64,000 nucleotides of DNA, taken from positions 1,922,001-1,986,000 of the forward strand of contig JAJUBI010000003.1 of the NCBI GenBank assembly GCA_022419385.1. The letters run 5' to 3'. Both the position numbers and the translations under genes were made by a program. The notes beneath the pieces were generated by a model. That model was not told the origin of the DNA. It did no database searches and saw only the letters and a list, made by a program, of their open reading frames with translations. The stretch comes from Paraconiothyrium sp. Pb-2020. Lineage: Eukaryota > Ascomycota > Dothideomycetes > Pleosporales > Didymosphaeriaceae. Shown here in pieces: positions 22,579-33,689 of this stretch (position 1 is its first letter; every line of letters begins with the position of its first letter).

Positions 22579-25238
22579 CTAAGAAGCATTGGCCCCAAAA
22601 GGAGGCGGTGGGTTGGTTGGCAATCGAGATCCTGGTGGAAAACTGTGACCGGGAAGAGTGAACTTTGGTGGTTGCTGTTGTGTTGGAGGAGGTCTAGCCG
22701 GGAGGTTCGAAGGTGTACCATACTTTGCAATACTACTTTGACTCGACAACCCAGATTCTTGCCCCTCGCCGCCGCGCAATTGCGTCGCATTCTGGGACGA
22801 GAAGTTAGGTTGGTTAGGTGGCGACGAGTTGACATTGTTCGACGCAGAATGTATCATGCCGAATGTAGGACCAAATGTAGGACCGAATGTCGCACTGTTA
22901 GCGGTGGGCGGACTGGGCCCAGGCATTTGATGCGCCATTTGTGGGTGCGGCATGTGGTAGTTGCCGTAACCATTCATCATTTGAGGGCCATTGTGCATGC
23001 CCATCTGGTAAGGCATATTACGCCCGCCGGGTATGAAGGCTTGACTCTGAGGATTGAACTGTGGACGTTGGTAGCTGCCGGGAATCGGATGTTGATTGCG
23101 GTTTGGTTTCCCATTGAATGTAGGAGCTGGAAATTGTCCATAAGGATAAGCCCCCGGAGCCGCACCTTGCAACGGTGCAGTCATAGGTCGATTGTTGGGA
23201 CCGTTCAGAGCATAGCCTTGAGATGCTGGATACGAAGGCTGCTGGCTCATTGGTGACCACCCTTGACTCATCGTAGAGTTCGGAGGCTGTTGAGCGTAAG
23301 GGTCAGGGTAGCCAGCCATTGAAGCGGTCGCCATCTTAGGGGTCACTTGGCTAGGCATCCCGGCATTTTGGAACGACTGCATGCCTCGCTGGAAATCGCC
23401 GGACAAGTCATGACCATTTTGCATCGAGCCATAATTCGGATACACCAGGGGTCCGTTCGTTTGTGGGAATTGTTGATTAGGCCAGTATTGGCCCTGAGGA
23501 TCCTGCGGCATGACTGGGTATGGGCTGCCGTAGTTCGAAGGCGGAGACGCGTTGGGACCCATTGGCGAATATTGGGCGTTGGTCATTGGCGTGGGATAGC
23601 CGTTATAGTATACAGTGCCGTCTCCAGTATAGCCAGGAACAGCATACTGGCCAGGGTAGTAGGCATTGAAACGAGATCGCGCTTCAAAACCATCGTCATC
23701 ATCTTGGTTGCGCTGCTTCTTATTCTTTCTCTTCCCAGAAGCAGAACTTGATCTGGAAGCATCCTTCTCTTCAGGCTGTGCAATGACATCTGAAGAATCC
23801 GCTTCTTCACTGTCCGCACTTCCAAAGATCCGCTGTCGAGCTTCTCGATACCTTGCTTCGCGTTCTTCTCGTGTCATTGATGACTTGTCTCTCTTGCCGT
23901 CGGTCTTGTCGTTCCCTCCATCACTGCCATCTATCTCGGATGCAGCCTTGGACGGATTCTCGGAATTAGCTCCTGTGTTAGTACCAGATCTTGTGTCGTC
24001 GCCGCGGCGCATTATCTTGCGAGCCGGAAGGTCAACGGGAGGAGTGCTCGTACTCTTAGTGGCATCGACCATTTGGGAAAGTGGGGGCGGTATCCTGCAA
24101 TAAGGTGTCCTTGTGATCCTCCCGCCCGTCATAGTATTGTCGACTACATGACCGAGCAAGTAATAGTCCGCAAGTCGGTGTGCAAGCATCCGATAGAAGG
24201 TGTTGCAGTTGGGAAGGCAGTACTCGTTCTCCCTAGAAACAATGAGCAATTGCACGCGACGGGGGCTGATCGTGTCTACTTACCGAGAGTCTTTGATGAA
24301 GTCGATGAAATCTTGTTCAATCTTCACAACGAACAGCCGGTCTCTTGGCGACTGCAATGCCTCGATCAATTTCTCGTCCGGTATAGCTGGGAGAGTCTGA
24401 GGTCCAGCGCCCTGGGGCATACCGTTAACGATAGGCTGGGAAAGCGTACGCCCAATGCCATTCGGGGGTTGGTTTGGATCATAGAGCGTATGCGAACCAT
24501 TAGGATTCGGAACTGGGAAACGACCTGGTGGCACTCCTCGCTGAGGCTGCGGGCCCATGACTGCAATCTCATGCAATTGAGCGCGGAAAGCGCGAGCCTC
24601 GCTATCAGACCCCACACGGGAGCCAGCAGCGTTGGATTCAGGCGGTGACGTCACGTCTTCTTCTTCAACAGCTCTGAGACTTGCACTGTCGTCAGGACGA
24701 AGCGACTCTTTTTCGTCCAGCGCGAAGGTGGTGCCTGACGCAACGCTCTTCCCATCAAGGCTCGGAGGCTTTGCGGAGCCATCAGACGAAGACAATTGCG
24801 TGTTACTGTCCTCAGTAGTCGAAAACTTCACCAAAGCAATGGATGGGCGCAGCCTTGCTGCTTCTTCCTCTTTTAGCCTCGGCAGAACCACTGCTGGTTC
24901 TCCACTTGCACCAACCGACTCTTCAGCGCACGTAGCTGTGTCACCAGCATTTTCGGTCGCTTCGTTAGACTCGACTTTCGGTTCAGCGCGAACGGCGGGC
25001 GCTGCGCTGCCGACAATCGGAGGCCTGATGGTGCTCGTAGGGATCGCGGGTTGCAGACTTGCAACGGAAGGCTTGACGCTAAGCGCCTGTTCTTTGGGCA
25101 TCTGTGGCTTATACGTTTGCGCTGCGACCTGAGAGAATCAATTATGCATTCCACATCAAACAGTAGTTAGGTTACTCACTTTTGCGAATGAGGGCTGGCC
25201 GAGGTCTGTCCTTGAGGGATTGGCACGGTGGACGTCAT
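22579..25238 (-). CDS. R3H-SUZ domain RNA-binding protein, with apparent frameshift in exon 1
   Basis: Exons are about 25180-25238, 24284-25128 and 22579-24232, giving ~850 residues. The R3H domain spans the second intron: 'VKIEQDFIDFIKDSR' leads into 'CNTFYRMLAHRLADYYLLG' with the R-x3-H core. The SUZ domain follows ('ARKIMRR', then 'MTREEREARYREARQRIFG'), then a long Pro/Gln/Asn/Gly-rich low-complexity tail. Proteins of this layout bind nucleic acid, probably mRNA, in the cytoplasm. Exon 2 needs phase 0 from exon 1, but the well-placed ATG at 25238 arrives in a different frame: the last residues before the intron read as the expected 'QPSFAK' only in the frame shifted by one base. Either one base is missing near 25195-25200 or the start lies elsewhere; the first Met inside exon 2 is at 25101. 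Confidence 0.88.
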
Positions 25239-26012
25239 GGTCGAAAAGACCTCAGAAGATTTCTGCTCAGAAGTTGAAGGCCAGAAGGCACGGAAAAAGT
25301 TGTAAAGCCCCGCTAAAATCTACCAAACCCAACGCCGGAAAGCTGCAAGGTGGTCGGTCGACCGAAAGGAACGTGTTCGAAAGTTTTGTAGAAGGTCTCA
25401 GGAAATAGGCTGTTCAAGGAAAGTGACTGCAATGGCCAGAGAGCTGCACATCGTGGACAGTCGACATTCGTTCCAGTGTGGGGTAGTCGGTAGATGTAGA
25501 AGCAGCAGGCAGCGCGCAGAGCCTGTGTCTGCGGTGAAGAACTCGTGGCAGTTCGAAGCGTCGCAGCGGGGGTCGCAGGGCTGGCAGGGTGGGGTGAGGG
25601 CGTGTGGAGCCAGAGGAATGATAGAGCCTCGACGTCGTCCTAAATTGAACCGTGCGCTAGCCTTGGCGGCAGGCGCGATTCACGTGCTACGACTTTGCTC
25701 ACTTTCGCGCGACCAGCAAATACTCCAGCTTGCTGCTTTGTGCTGGCACCAAGCGTCGCCTTGCCCGCCGACATAATCCTATGATCTTCCTGGTGATGCC
25801 TTTCACCTCGCGTCGATCCTAAGCCCTTTTTTTCGACCGTAAGAGCCCGACGAATACTTGCGCCAACTTTGCGCCGCACGGTACCACACACCAGGCAGAC
25901 AGGTTGGAAGCTCATCGTCCAACGCGTCACTCCAGGTCTCCTATACAAATCGTTATATCGTTAACCAAGTACGGTGCCGCGCACGCGCGCCAGTATTTCC
26001 ACCTACCAAGCC
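25239..26012. other. Divergent promoter between R3H-SUZ and zinc-knuckle/RS genes
   Basis: 774 bases separate the two starts. No gene supported; the part near 26012 contains CT-rich leader sequence. Confidence 0.55.
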
Positions 26013-27107
26013 ATGTTCAGCCGCCGTGGTGGCTATGGAGGCCGCTCCAAAGCGACGCCGAACACCACCTGCCAGAAATGCCTGCAAAAAGGCCACTATT
26101 CATATGAGTGCACCGTTTCAGCGCAAGAACGCCCATACAAACCACGTCCCTCACGCACCCAACAGCTTCTGAACCCATCGCTCAAGCCGAAGCTGACCGA
26201 AGACGTACCAAGTGACTTACTGCGCAAGAAGGGCTTAGCCGACAAGATACTGGCAGATAAAGAAGAGGAACGCCGCAAAACTTCAGGAAGACGCTCGCGA
26301 TCGGGTTCCTCCGTATCTGACTCTGACTCCGTATCTACGATTTCCACAAACCGCTCACGATCGCGGTCGCGGTCGCGGTCACCTAGGCGTATCAAAGATG
26401 GGAGCGCGTCGCTTCGTGGTGGAGAATTATTAGGCAAAAGAGGTCGCAGGTCCATCTCATCGGAATCGCACCACTCGTTAGACGGAGCGGAACGCAACAC
26501 ACGACGCAGACTAAGTTCCATGAGCCCAGAAAACGAAAGAGGTCGGAGAAGGTCGCGATCGCGCTCAAGCCCCATGGACATATCGCATGACGAGGGTTTA
26601 CGACGGAAAGCCCTCAGGAAACACTATTCGCGAAGTCGTAGTTATACGAGGGGCAGAGGGCGTCGAACTCGTAGCAGGAGCAGAAAGGCACACGGCAAGC
26701 AGTCAACTCGGGAGCCTTCACTATCTCGGCCGTTGTCACGGAGCCCCAACCGTTTGGACCGTATGGACACCTCTGACGATCGTACTCCCCCTCAGAACGG
26801 GCTTTCCCCACGAGGGCGCCCAGTTCGTTCATTCCGATCCAGGTCAAGATCCCCCTACAGGCGACGAAGCCCAAATTCAAACTTGAAGCGACGCATGTCA
26901 AGATCCCCAAGCCCTTATAAGAACCGCAAGGGTGGCATGAATGGTGACAATGCGCATGGCGGTGGACACCATCGCTTTGATACCGATGTTCGTTATCCTG
27001 AGCCCATCAGAACACCAGCACCACAGCAGGCACCACCAAGAGAGCGTAGTCTGAGTCCCTACAGTAAACGGGTCGCTATGACGAGGCAGATGCAGGGAGG
27101 ACGCTGA
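26013..27107 (+). CDS. Zinc-knuckle and Arg/Ser-rich nuclear protein (ZCCHC10/SREK1IP1-like)
   Basis: A single exon of 364 residues. The N-terminus has one CCHC zinc knuckle, C20-x2-C23-x4-H28-x4-C33 in 'CQKCLQKGHYSYEC', right after an Arg/Gly-rich start. The remainder is dominated by RS/SR dipeptides and 'SPRR'/'RSRSRS' blocks, partly encoded by a GGTCGC repeat near 26357-26380. This is the layout of small nuclear RS proteins linked to pre-mRNA splicing. The ATG at 26013 was chosen because it directly precedes the knuckle and the reading frame upstream lacks ATG. It is divergent from the R3H-SUZ gene and convergent with the Cwf18 gene. Confidence 0.85.
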   Translation: MFSRRGGYGGRSKATPNTTCQKCLQKGHYSYECTVSAQERPYKPRPSRTQQLLNPSLKPKLTEDVPSDLLRKKGLADKILADKEEERRKTSGRRSRSGSSVSDSDSVSTISTNRSRSRSRSRSPRRIKDGSASLRGGELLGKRGRRSISSESHHSLDGAERNTRRRLSSMSPENERGRRRSRSRSSPMDISHDEGLRRKALRKHYSRSRSYTRGRGRRTRSRSRKAHGKQSTREPSLSRPLSRSPNRLDRMDTSDDRTPPQNGLSPRGRPVRSFRSRSRSPYRRRSPNSNLKRRMSRSPSPYKNRKGGMNGDNAHGGGHHRFDTDVRYPEPIRTPAPQQAPPRERSLSPYSKRVAMTRQMQGGR

Positions 27108-27506
27108 ACAGGTGTTATGCAAGTGCAGGACGCGAGCTCTTTTGACAGAGCAAACAGATAGCAGAGACTGAAGGGTGGTGTGCAGAGAAACTTTCCTCTT
27201 TATTGCATCCTCTTGTTTCAACAGGCATCATCGGGCGCGTCGCGTAGATCAGATGGCTCAGAGCCAACAACTTGTGCATTTTGACTCTTTCGGTCGGCTG
27301 TAGTAGCTAGATGCCCTCGGTACTACGATATTGGCCAAACATGGCATTGCACTCAGTGGCATCTCAAACTTCTTCCACTGCAACATCTTGCAGCATGTAG
27401 TCCATGCAGCTAATGCTGTATCGTCCATCTACTTACCAAAGTAGTGTCGGACACATCGCTGATCCTCTCGAAGCATTGTGACATTTCTCCCTCCGTCTGT
27501 CACTCT
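27108..27506. other. Convergent intergenic region, no gene
   Basis: This holds the 3' ends of the RS-protein and Cwf18-like transcripts, which point towards each other. Nothing else was recognised. Confidence 0.55.
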
Positions 27507-28142
27507 TCAACTCACATCCTCATCCTCTTGCTCTCTCCGCCTGTCCGCCTCTTCTTCTTGCTCCTTAAGATGCATTGCCTCCACCAATTCCCTCCCCTCC
27601 ATCCCAACCTTCTCGCCCTCGCCCTCACTCCCATTTGCCACCCTCTTCTGCGCTTCCACTCTCTCCCTTACCAACTTCGCAATCGCATTCTCAGTCTGCA
27701 CCTCTAGTCCCTTCATCTTTTCACCCAAGTCCCTTTTCAAATCCCAATTCGGCCTTTTCGGCTGCAGCTTGAACAGGTCTAGCCCTTGATCTTCGGCGAG
27801 CTCTTTTTGCTGTGCAGTCTTGATGTCAAGTGCGAGCTGCTCGGCTTTGTATTCGAGCGTAGAAGTAGGGTCAGAGATGGGCAGGGCGTCGAAGCCGAGT
27901 TTTACATTGCGAGTGGTGGGGTCGTAGTTGCGGCCGGAGAGGTAGGTGGATGTTACCGAGGGCTCTTCGACGATTGCGAGATTTGTTGTTGTAGGGTCCG
28001 CTGATATTTTAGCGACGGCTGTATGGCCTTCTTCGTTGGAGGCGTCGTCAGTGGGAGCTTGCTTGCGCTTGAGGGATTTGAGTTGCGCGAGGCGCGCTTT
28101 ACGGTCGTCGGCGGCGGCGGAGAGTTTCTCATGCGACGACAT
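27507..28142 (-). CDS. cwf18: Cwf18/CCDC12 pre-mRNA splicing factor
   Basis: A single exon of 211 residues. The N-terminus is a charged helix ('RKARLAQLKSLKRKQ'). The family core follows: 'YLSGRNYDPTTRNVKLGF', then 'LFKLQPKRPNWDLKRDLGEK' and a long C-terminal charged coiled coil. This matches the cwf18 domain, found in the Prp19/Cdc5-associated spliceosome of S. pombe and as CCDC12 in animals. The last ~35 residues are extremely acidic/basic. The start ATG at 28142 is the only sensible one. It is divergent from the PPR gene with 396 bases between the starts. Confidence 0.88.
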   Translation of the reverse strand: MSSHEKLSAAADDRKARLAQLKSLKRKQAPTDDASNEEGHTAVAKISADPTTTNLAIVEEPSVTSTYLSGRNYDPTTRNVKLGFDALPISDPTSTLEYKAEQLALDIKTAQQKELAEDQGLDLFKLQPKRPNWDLKRDLGEKMKGLEVQTENAIAKLVRERVEAQKRVANGSEGEGEKVGMEGRELVEAMHLKEQEEEADRRREQEDEDVS

Positions 28143-28538
28143 TTTGGGTTATGCCGCGAGCTTTGAGGCACACGGGACGGGAGCGGGGTGTGTCCTAGAT
28201 TGCAGAAAAGCGTAAGGGCCTTGTCACAAGGTATCGTGGTTGCGATCGCGATCGGGGAGGCAGTTGCGCAATGCTCTGTGGCAGGCACGACGCATTTGCG
28301 CTGCTGGAACCTGGTATGTTGATTTGTGAGGTCGCGCGAATGTGGTGTCCTCACTATCTTCGTGATTCACGGAAGCTGTACTTGGTGTCGTCAATCAAGT
28401 AGTGGCAGTCGCGTTCGAAAGCTTCGAATCTCGCGTCCGTGCACGCTCCTGAACTTTTTCGCGCGACCGCCTCCCTCCAGTATCTATCTTGGCCCGCGCG
28501 ACATGGCTCGATGAAGGCCACATCTCTTCCCTCCGCTC
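28143..28538. other. Short bidirectional promoter (Cwf18-like / PPR)
   Basis: 396 bases separate the two ATGs. The plus-strand leader contains at least two upstream ATGs (near 28503 and 28513) that open short frames before or overlapping the PPR start, which could lower its translation. Confidence 0.55.
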
Positions 28539-31259
28539 ATGCGCTCCGCCTGTCTTCGAAATGCCAGGCCTCCCACCAGCGCCACGTCACCTCTCCTTCC
28601 CTTTCTTGCACCTCGCGCCTTTATCGATCCTCGGCTTCACACCCAACAAGGTGATAGGAGGTCGCGAAAAGTACCAGAGAAGAAGAGGTGGGACACAAGA
28701 GCAAATGTGCTAGCATGGAATACGAAGAAGAAAGCGACGCTTGGTGCTCGTTATGCCGACATCGTTAGCTTCGCAAAGCAACAGCTGCGGAGCTACAGTA
28801 CGGGAGGCCCGAATGGGAGGATACGAGGTACCGGAGGGCGCGTACCTGAACGGAGAGGCAGGAAGAAACTGGGATTCGATGCTGCAAAGTTGCGGAGCAG
28901 GGGCAACAGAGCAGCCACACGTCGGAGAATCCGAAAAGTGGTCTCAGTATGGGGCAAAATCGTTCCATGGAGCAATGCAGGTCTCCAACGCTTCACCGGC
29001 CGCACGCAGCCAACGTCTGAAGGCTTGTATAAACGATCAGCACGGCTGAAACTTGTCGTCATATCCGAAAGGCGTCGTCAAAGACGATTAAGTTTTCTTC
29101 GCAGCAGCTTTGGAGCTTACCGGTTCCATGCATTTTACAAGCATGGAGATGCTCCAAATAAAATGGACGGTCGATACAGGTCACTGCACCGTCGGATTCT
29201 TGCTCATTCAGCAAAGGAAGCCCAGATTCTGAACCTTATCAAACCATTGGATTTCTTGAATACCTCACTCGGCGAATATATCGATATGGCTTTTGCAGCA
29301 TTGGACCGAAACGTCTATGCGAGATTGAACAGGCGCTCCTATCCAATCGTCCTCCGGCACCATCCAGAGTGTGCTCCATGGACAGCTAGCTTGTTTAGTA
29401 ATGAAGCTGCAACCGGGGCTGATCAAGTTTGGACAAGATGGAACGCCTTTGACGCCGAGACGAGAGAGCAATACTGGCCTCATCTGCTCATATATCTTCT
29501 CGACAAATTTCCGCATCGGGCCTTATCCTTTCTGCAGGTTTTGACGTACCGTCCCTGCGTCAAAAGTCTGAATCTTTGGATCATAGCAGATGCTTTCGAG
29601 CATTTAGCACGAATCCACGTGAACATGTCCTGGAAATCGATCGCCCAGAGAGAACAGCTGAAGCAAAACGTAGTCCAGTTCATTCCTACCTTCTATCACA
29701 CCTTCAGCGAGCATCTGGCACCACACAAACGTATCTGCTCACAAGATTTGTTGTTCTGTGTTGGAAAGCTTGCCAGCATCGAAGAATTACAGCGTGTCTT
29801 TACGATTATGGAGGAGTCAGGCACATATATTGGTCACCACGTGCTCCTGCACTATGCCAACACCTTCGCTAAGGCTGGGAACTTCAGGCAGGCCCTCTCA
29901 TGCCTTGGCAGTATCGTGAAAGGAGCAAGAACTGAGAAGGCCCGGGTGAAGATAGCGAACGAGCTAAGATTTCGTTGGTCATGTGCTTTAACCCTCCACA
30001 GAAGTATGATGAACAAGGAAAGCTACCACGAAACGACCGGCATTGTCGCAACACTTGTCGATTTTGGCGTCAAGCTCGACATTCTCCTCTACAATGTCAT
30101 CATCCATAACGCCATGGAGGCGAGCGACCATACGACCGCCTTTAGGGTGTACAATACCCTCGAGGAGAACGGTCTAAAACCTGACCAGGTCACTTTCTCG
30201 ACCTTGCTCCACGGCTGTACCATGGCAGCTGACCCTTCCAAGTTCAATGATTTTGCGGATTACTGCGCGGAGACTGCAAAAGAGACGAGGGATCCTTGGC
30301 TTGCGGCAGATTATTTATACTTTCATTTCGTTCGGCTTCACCGCGAATCTCGCCAACCAGAGGAGTCAGTGGCCCGTTCCGAAAAGCTTCTCAAAACCTA
30401 CCTTCGTTTCTTCTCTCCACGCCCCCTGGAACCTTTCTGGTCTTCTGACTCTACATCCTCTCGGGCAGGTTCACTAACATTATCCCGTGGTATTCTCAAT
30501 GAGTCTGTATTCATGGACCCTCCACCCATGGCCCTCTACATTATGCTTCAGGTCGAGATTTTGAAAGCTACTTCTACCAACATGCGCAAAAATCATGTAT
30601 GGGCCCTGTACCAGAAGTTCACTGAGCTAGTTCAGACCAACCACGACCCCATCCTCTCCAAGCTCGCTAGGGATCCCATCATATGGAACGCCTTCCTCCT
30701 CTCATTCTGTCGTGTTCAAAACTTCGAGCACGCTTCCCAAGTCATTCAGGACATGTCCAAACACTACACCACCCCCAATGTGTATACCTGGAATATCTTG
30801 ATGCAAGGTTTCTTCAAATCCCAACAGATACTCGCTGCAGAACGTGTTTTCGACATCATGCGCAGCCGCGGAGTTGAGCCCGATCAATTTACTTACGAGG
30901 TCATGCTCAGGGGTTATGCAAGAGCGCAGCACGTGGGTAAGATTGGTGAGGTTATGGAGCATGTTGTGAAAGAGAAGCAAGTTGACCCGAAACTGTTGAG
31001 GGACCTGGCGAGGGTGCACGATCAGCGGAGGGTGCTGTTGGAGTTGGAGAAGGCGAGGATCAGGAGGGAGCAATGGAAGGAGATGGAAGCCAAGGCCAGA
31101 GAGCAGAGAGAGAAGCTCAAGTGGGCACCACCGAAGTTTGCGCCGCTAATTGCGGCTTATGAGGAGAAGGTGGAGGATAAGGATGTGCTGGTCATCAAGT
31201 CGTTGTTTGACCCTGGGTCCAAGCCAGGTTTGAGGTTTGGACATGTGTTAAAGAAGTAG
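28539..31259 (+). CDS. Pentatricopeptide-repeat protein, probably mitochondrial
   Basis: A single exon of 906 residues. The first ~90 residues are rich in Arg, Ser and Ala and poor in acidic residues, as in a mitochondrial presequence. PPR-type helical pairs are clearest in the C-terminal third: 'NVYTWNILMQGFFKSQQILAAERVFDIMRSRG' style repeats, followed by 'PDQFTYEVMLRGYARA', and weaker ones around residues 510-560 ('LLYNVIIHNAMEASDHTTAF'). Such proteins bind organellar RNA and act in its processing, stability or translation. Target is unknown. The C-terminus has a charged helix ('KARIRREQWKEMEAKAREQ'). No intron signs were seen. Confidence 0.88.
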   Translation: MRSACLRNARPPTSATSPLLPFLAPRAFIDPRLHTQQGDRRSRKVPEKKRWDTRANVLAWNTKKKATLGARYADIVSFAKQQLRSYSTGGPNGRIRGTGGRVPERRGRKKLGFDAAKLRSRGNRAATRRRIRKVVSVWGKIVPWSNAGLQRFTGRTQPTSEGLYKRSARLKLVVISERRRQRRLSFLRSSFGAYRFHAFYKHGDAPNKMDGRYRSLHRRILAHSAKEAQILNLIKPLDFLNTSLGEYIDMAFAALDRNVYARLNRRSYPIVLRHHPECAPWTASLFSNEAATGADQVWTRWNAFDAETREQYWPHLLIYLLDKFPHRALSFLQVLTYRPCVKSLNLWIIADAFEHLARIHVNMSWKSIAQREQLKQNVVQFIPTFYHTFSEHLAPHKRICSQDLLFCVGKLASIEELQRVFTIMEESGTYIGHHVLLHYANTFAKAGNFRQALSCLGSIVKGARTEKARVKIANELRFRWSCALTLHRSMMNKESYHETTGIVATLVDFGVKLDILLYNVIIHNAMEASDHTTAFRVYNTLEENGLKPDQVTFSTLLHGCTMAADPSKFNDFADYCAETAKETRDPWLAADYLYFHFVRLHRESRQPEESVARSEKLLKTYLRFFSPRPLEPFWSSDSTSSRAGSLTLSRGILNESVFMDPPPMALYIMLQVEILKATSTNMRKNHVWALYQKFTELVQTNHDPILSKLARDPIIWNAFLLSFCRVQNFEHASQVIQDMSKHYTTPNVYTWNILMQGFFKSQQILAAERVFDIMRSRGVEPDQFTYEVMLRGYARAQHVGKIGEVMEHVVKEKQVDPKLLRDLARVHDQRRVLLELEKARIRREQWKEMEAKAREQREKLKWAPPKFAPLIAAYEEKVEDKDVLVIKSLFDPGSKPGLRFGHVLKK

Positions 31260-31673
31260 TTCTCTTTCACACTGCGACGACCGAGGCTTCGGCGCTGCGC
31301 TCTGTATTCGGCATTTACTTGGAAGGCGTTCTAGCGTTGTATATCACCGCGTTATTGGGTTGCTGTGTCTACTGCATCCGCAATTGTACCATTAGTTATC
31401 TCGTCCCGCATCATATACATACGACATCCCCTGTGTATCATATTGCATTCCACGCGGCCTTAACAAAAATTGTTTGACTGTGAAATTACACGCCATGAGC
31501 CTAACCGCGGTTTGTCACAGCCCTTCATACACGTCAGGATGGTGTGTGAGATATGCTGCTTCTAACTACCAGCACCCTACTAGAACTTTAACATGCCTCG
31601 ACGCATGTACCACTCTTTCGACTCCACTCTTCTATCTTCCCTCTGTCACGCCTCTCTCAACCTCCGTGTAGTC
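31260..31673. other. Convergent 3' region, no gene
   Basis: The PPR and metalloprotease genes end towards each other here. No other feature recognised. Confidence 0.55.
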
Positions 31674-33118
31674 CTACGTCTCCACCCAAGGATAATGCTT
31701 CCTTATAAACTTGGCATCCTCCACGCTCGGCTTGTACTTTGCAGGCATATACTCAAACTTTGCGTTGCCATTCTGGTCCTGGCCTGCACGTCTCACAATG
31801 GGACAATGAGCGATATCGTTGCGGCACGCGGCTGTGTCGGTTTGCGCGTCGGACGGGTAGATCATGATGGAGTCGAAGTCGAAGTCCAAGGGGCCCTTGT
31901 CGGGGTCGCCCTGGATGATGCCGGGTTGGTCGCTGCCTTCTAGACGTGGGTAAGTGGTATGAAGGGGAGGTGAGGTGAATGGTGATGAGGTGGCGGACAA
32001 CGGGGCGGGGATTGGGTGTAAATGTGTCGATGCGGAAATGTATTTGGAGCAGTGGAGTGGTTTCGAACATGCTTGGATATCGTGCATAGGATATGGTAAT
32101 ATGATTGCACACGTCGCGGCATTGAGTGAGACTTACTGACATAGGCGGAACCGCGGAAGTTGTACTTCTGGCAGAACCAGACATCGTCACGGAGCTTGTT
32201 GCGGGCTTCATCTTCCGGCACTCCATCGCCGATGGCTGCGGCGAGGGCTTCAGCGTAGCCTGCGACGTTTTCGGGTCGGTATTCAATAACTGTGTCTCCT
32301 GCTCGGTACATGGTCAAGTTAGCGAGTGACTCTTGCTGACACAGTGAAGATGTGGTAAAGGTGAAATGACGCACGATCAGAGCGTTGGTGCTCATGTAGA
32401 AGCCCAAAGACTAACGGTAATGTCAGCAAAGAACAATTTCGGACATGCTGTACTGCTCACCATGACCCAGCTCATGCGCGATCCTAGCCACATCGTCCTT
32501 GTCAGTGATCTGCATGTAATGCCTCGCCTGTCGGGGCTGCCAAAAGAACAAGGCATCATCAGGCGTATACCCCAGAGTCGCCGATGTTGCCGGCTTGTTT
32601 CCGTTCTCGTCGACGGGCCGATATGACACTACAAGCGCATCCTGTTTATGATATAGTTGCGCATTCCACGAACCCTGCGCTGTCTTTGGATTGTACGAGC
32701 CCTCCGCATAACAGAACTGCTTCTGGAGATTAACAAAGGTCGGCGAGAAGTACAAGTGGAACCCGGTATTTGGGCCTGATATCCCGCCGAGGGCGTCTCT
32801 CCAGAGATTCATCGCTGCGGCTATGGAGCACGCAAGTGCATCCTCGGAGGCTTTGTCCGCGTAGCAGTAGTGGATGAGGCGGGCCTTGGTCTTTTCGTTG
32901 ATATAAGGCCAAGGCTGGTGGAAGTTAGTATTGACAATGCCGTCTGCGTAGCCGGATTCGATGTGGCCAGAGGCAGTCGGATAAGAAAAGTCCGTGATGC
33001 CGAGAATCGAGGGGACGGTGCCGTTGAAATCGTGACTGAATGAGAGTGTGGTCACTAGACAGCACGAGGATAGAAAGGCGAGGAACAGCACGAGGAGCCG
33101 GGGTCGCATGTTGCTCAT
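31674..33118 (-). CDS. Secreted astacin-type (M12A-like) zinc metalloprotease
   Basis: Four exons give 373 residues: 32461-33118, 32375-32410, 32137-32298, 31674-31939. A signal peptide covers about residues 1-28. Splicing creates the metzincin zinc site HELGHVFGLLHEHQR, with His215, Glu216, His219 and His225, followed by SDRD as in astacins. The Met-turn is in the last exon ('DSIMIYPS'). Exon 2 is a 36-base micro-exon that carries the third zinc ligand. Introns are 50, 76 and 197 bases, all phase 1. The product should be an extracellular endopeptidase. The Met at 33118 is favoured; a second Met three codons later is equally possible. All catalytic residues are present. Confidence 0.88.
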
Positions 33119-33689
33119 TGCTCTCACTGCGTTTGCTCAGGAAAGGCTCCAAAGTCGAAATGGTTGATACCTTTGAGTGTTAGGTGGAGGGTGCGCAGCA
33201 AGGACACGGAGAGTCCTAGGGATTTATATTGCACGATTTGGAGCTTTTTCTTTCACGGACCATTCCCTCAAATGGTACCTGGGACAGTGAAGTTCCAGGA
33301 CCCTTGATATACGCTAGCGCATCTACTATCCAGTTTATTAAGGCCCACTAGACCTAAACGTGGAAGTCAAGCATAGAAAGTAGAAGCAACTCTTCTTAGT
33401 GTACTAGTCCGCGGTGAGCCACACCGAAGATTGCAAATTTTGCAGTCGTACACGTGTCGACTAGGCCGCAGACTTGCGGCGTATATCAGTGTATAGAATT
33501 TACTACCCATGAGCTGTGCGAGACGAGCCCTGCTTTGGTTTACTTGTTGGTTGATATTATCATCTATATGGTGTCATTCGGCGTTAGTGCGGCTAATGAC
33601 ACCTTATGGACGATGAGATAAAATGTGCCAACCAGCGCAAATAATATTGATGCGTATACCGATACGGCAAGGGACGTACAACACCTGCA
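33119..33689. other. Upstream region of the metalloprotease gene
   Basis: No gene supported. This should hold the protease promoter. Confidence 0.5.

Noticed and set aside
22645..24648. Long plus-strand open frames opposite the R3H-SUZ gene
   Set aside because: They are shadows of the low-complexity Pro/Gln/Asn/Gly coding sequence on the minus strand and have no domain.
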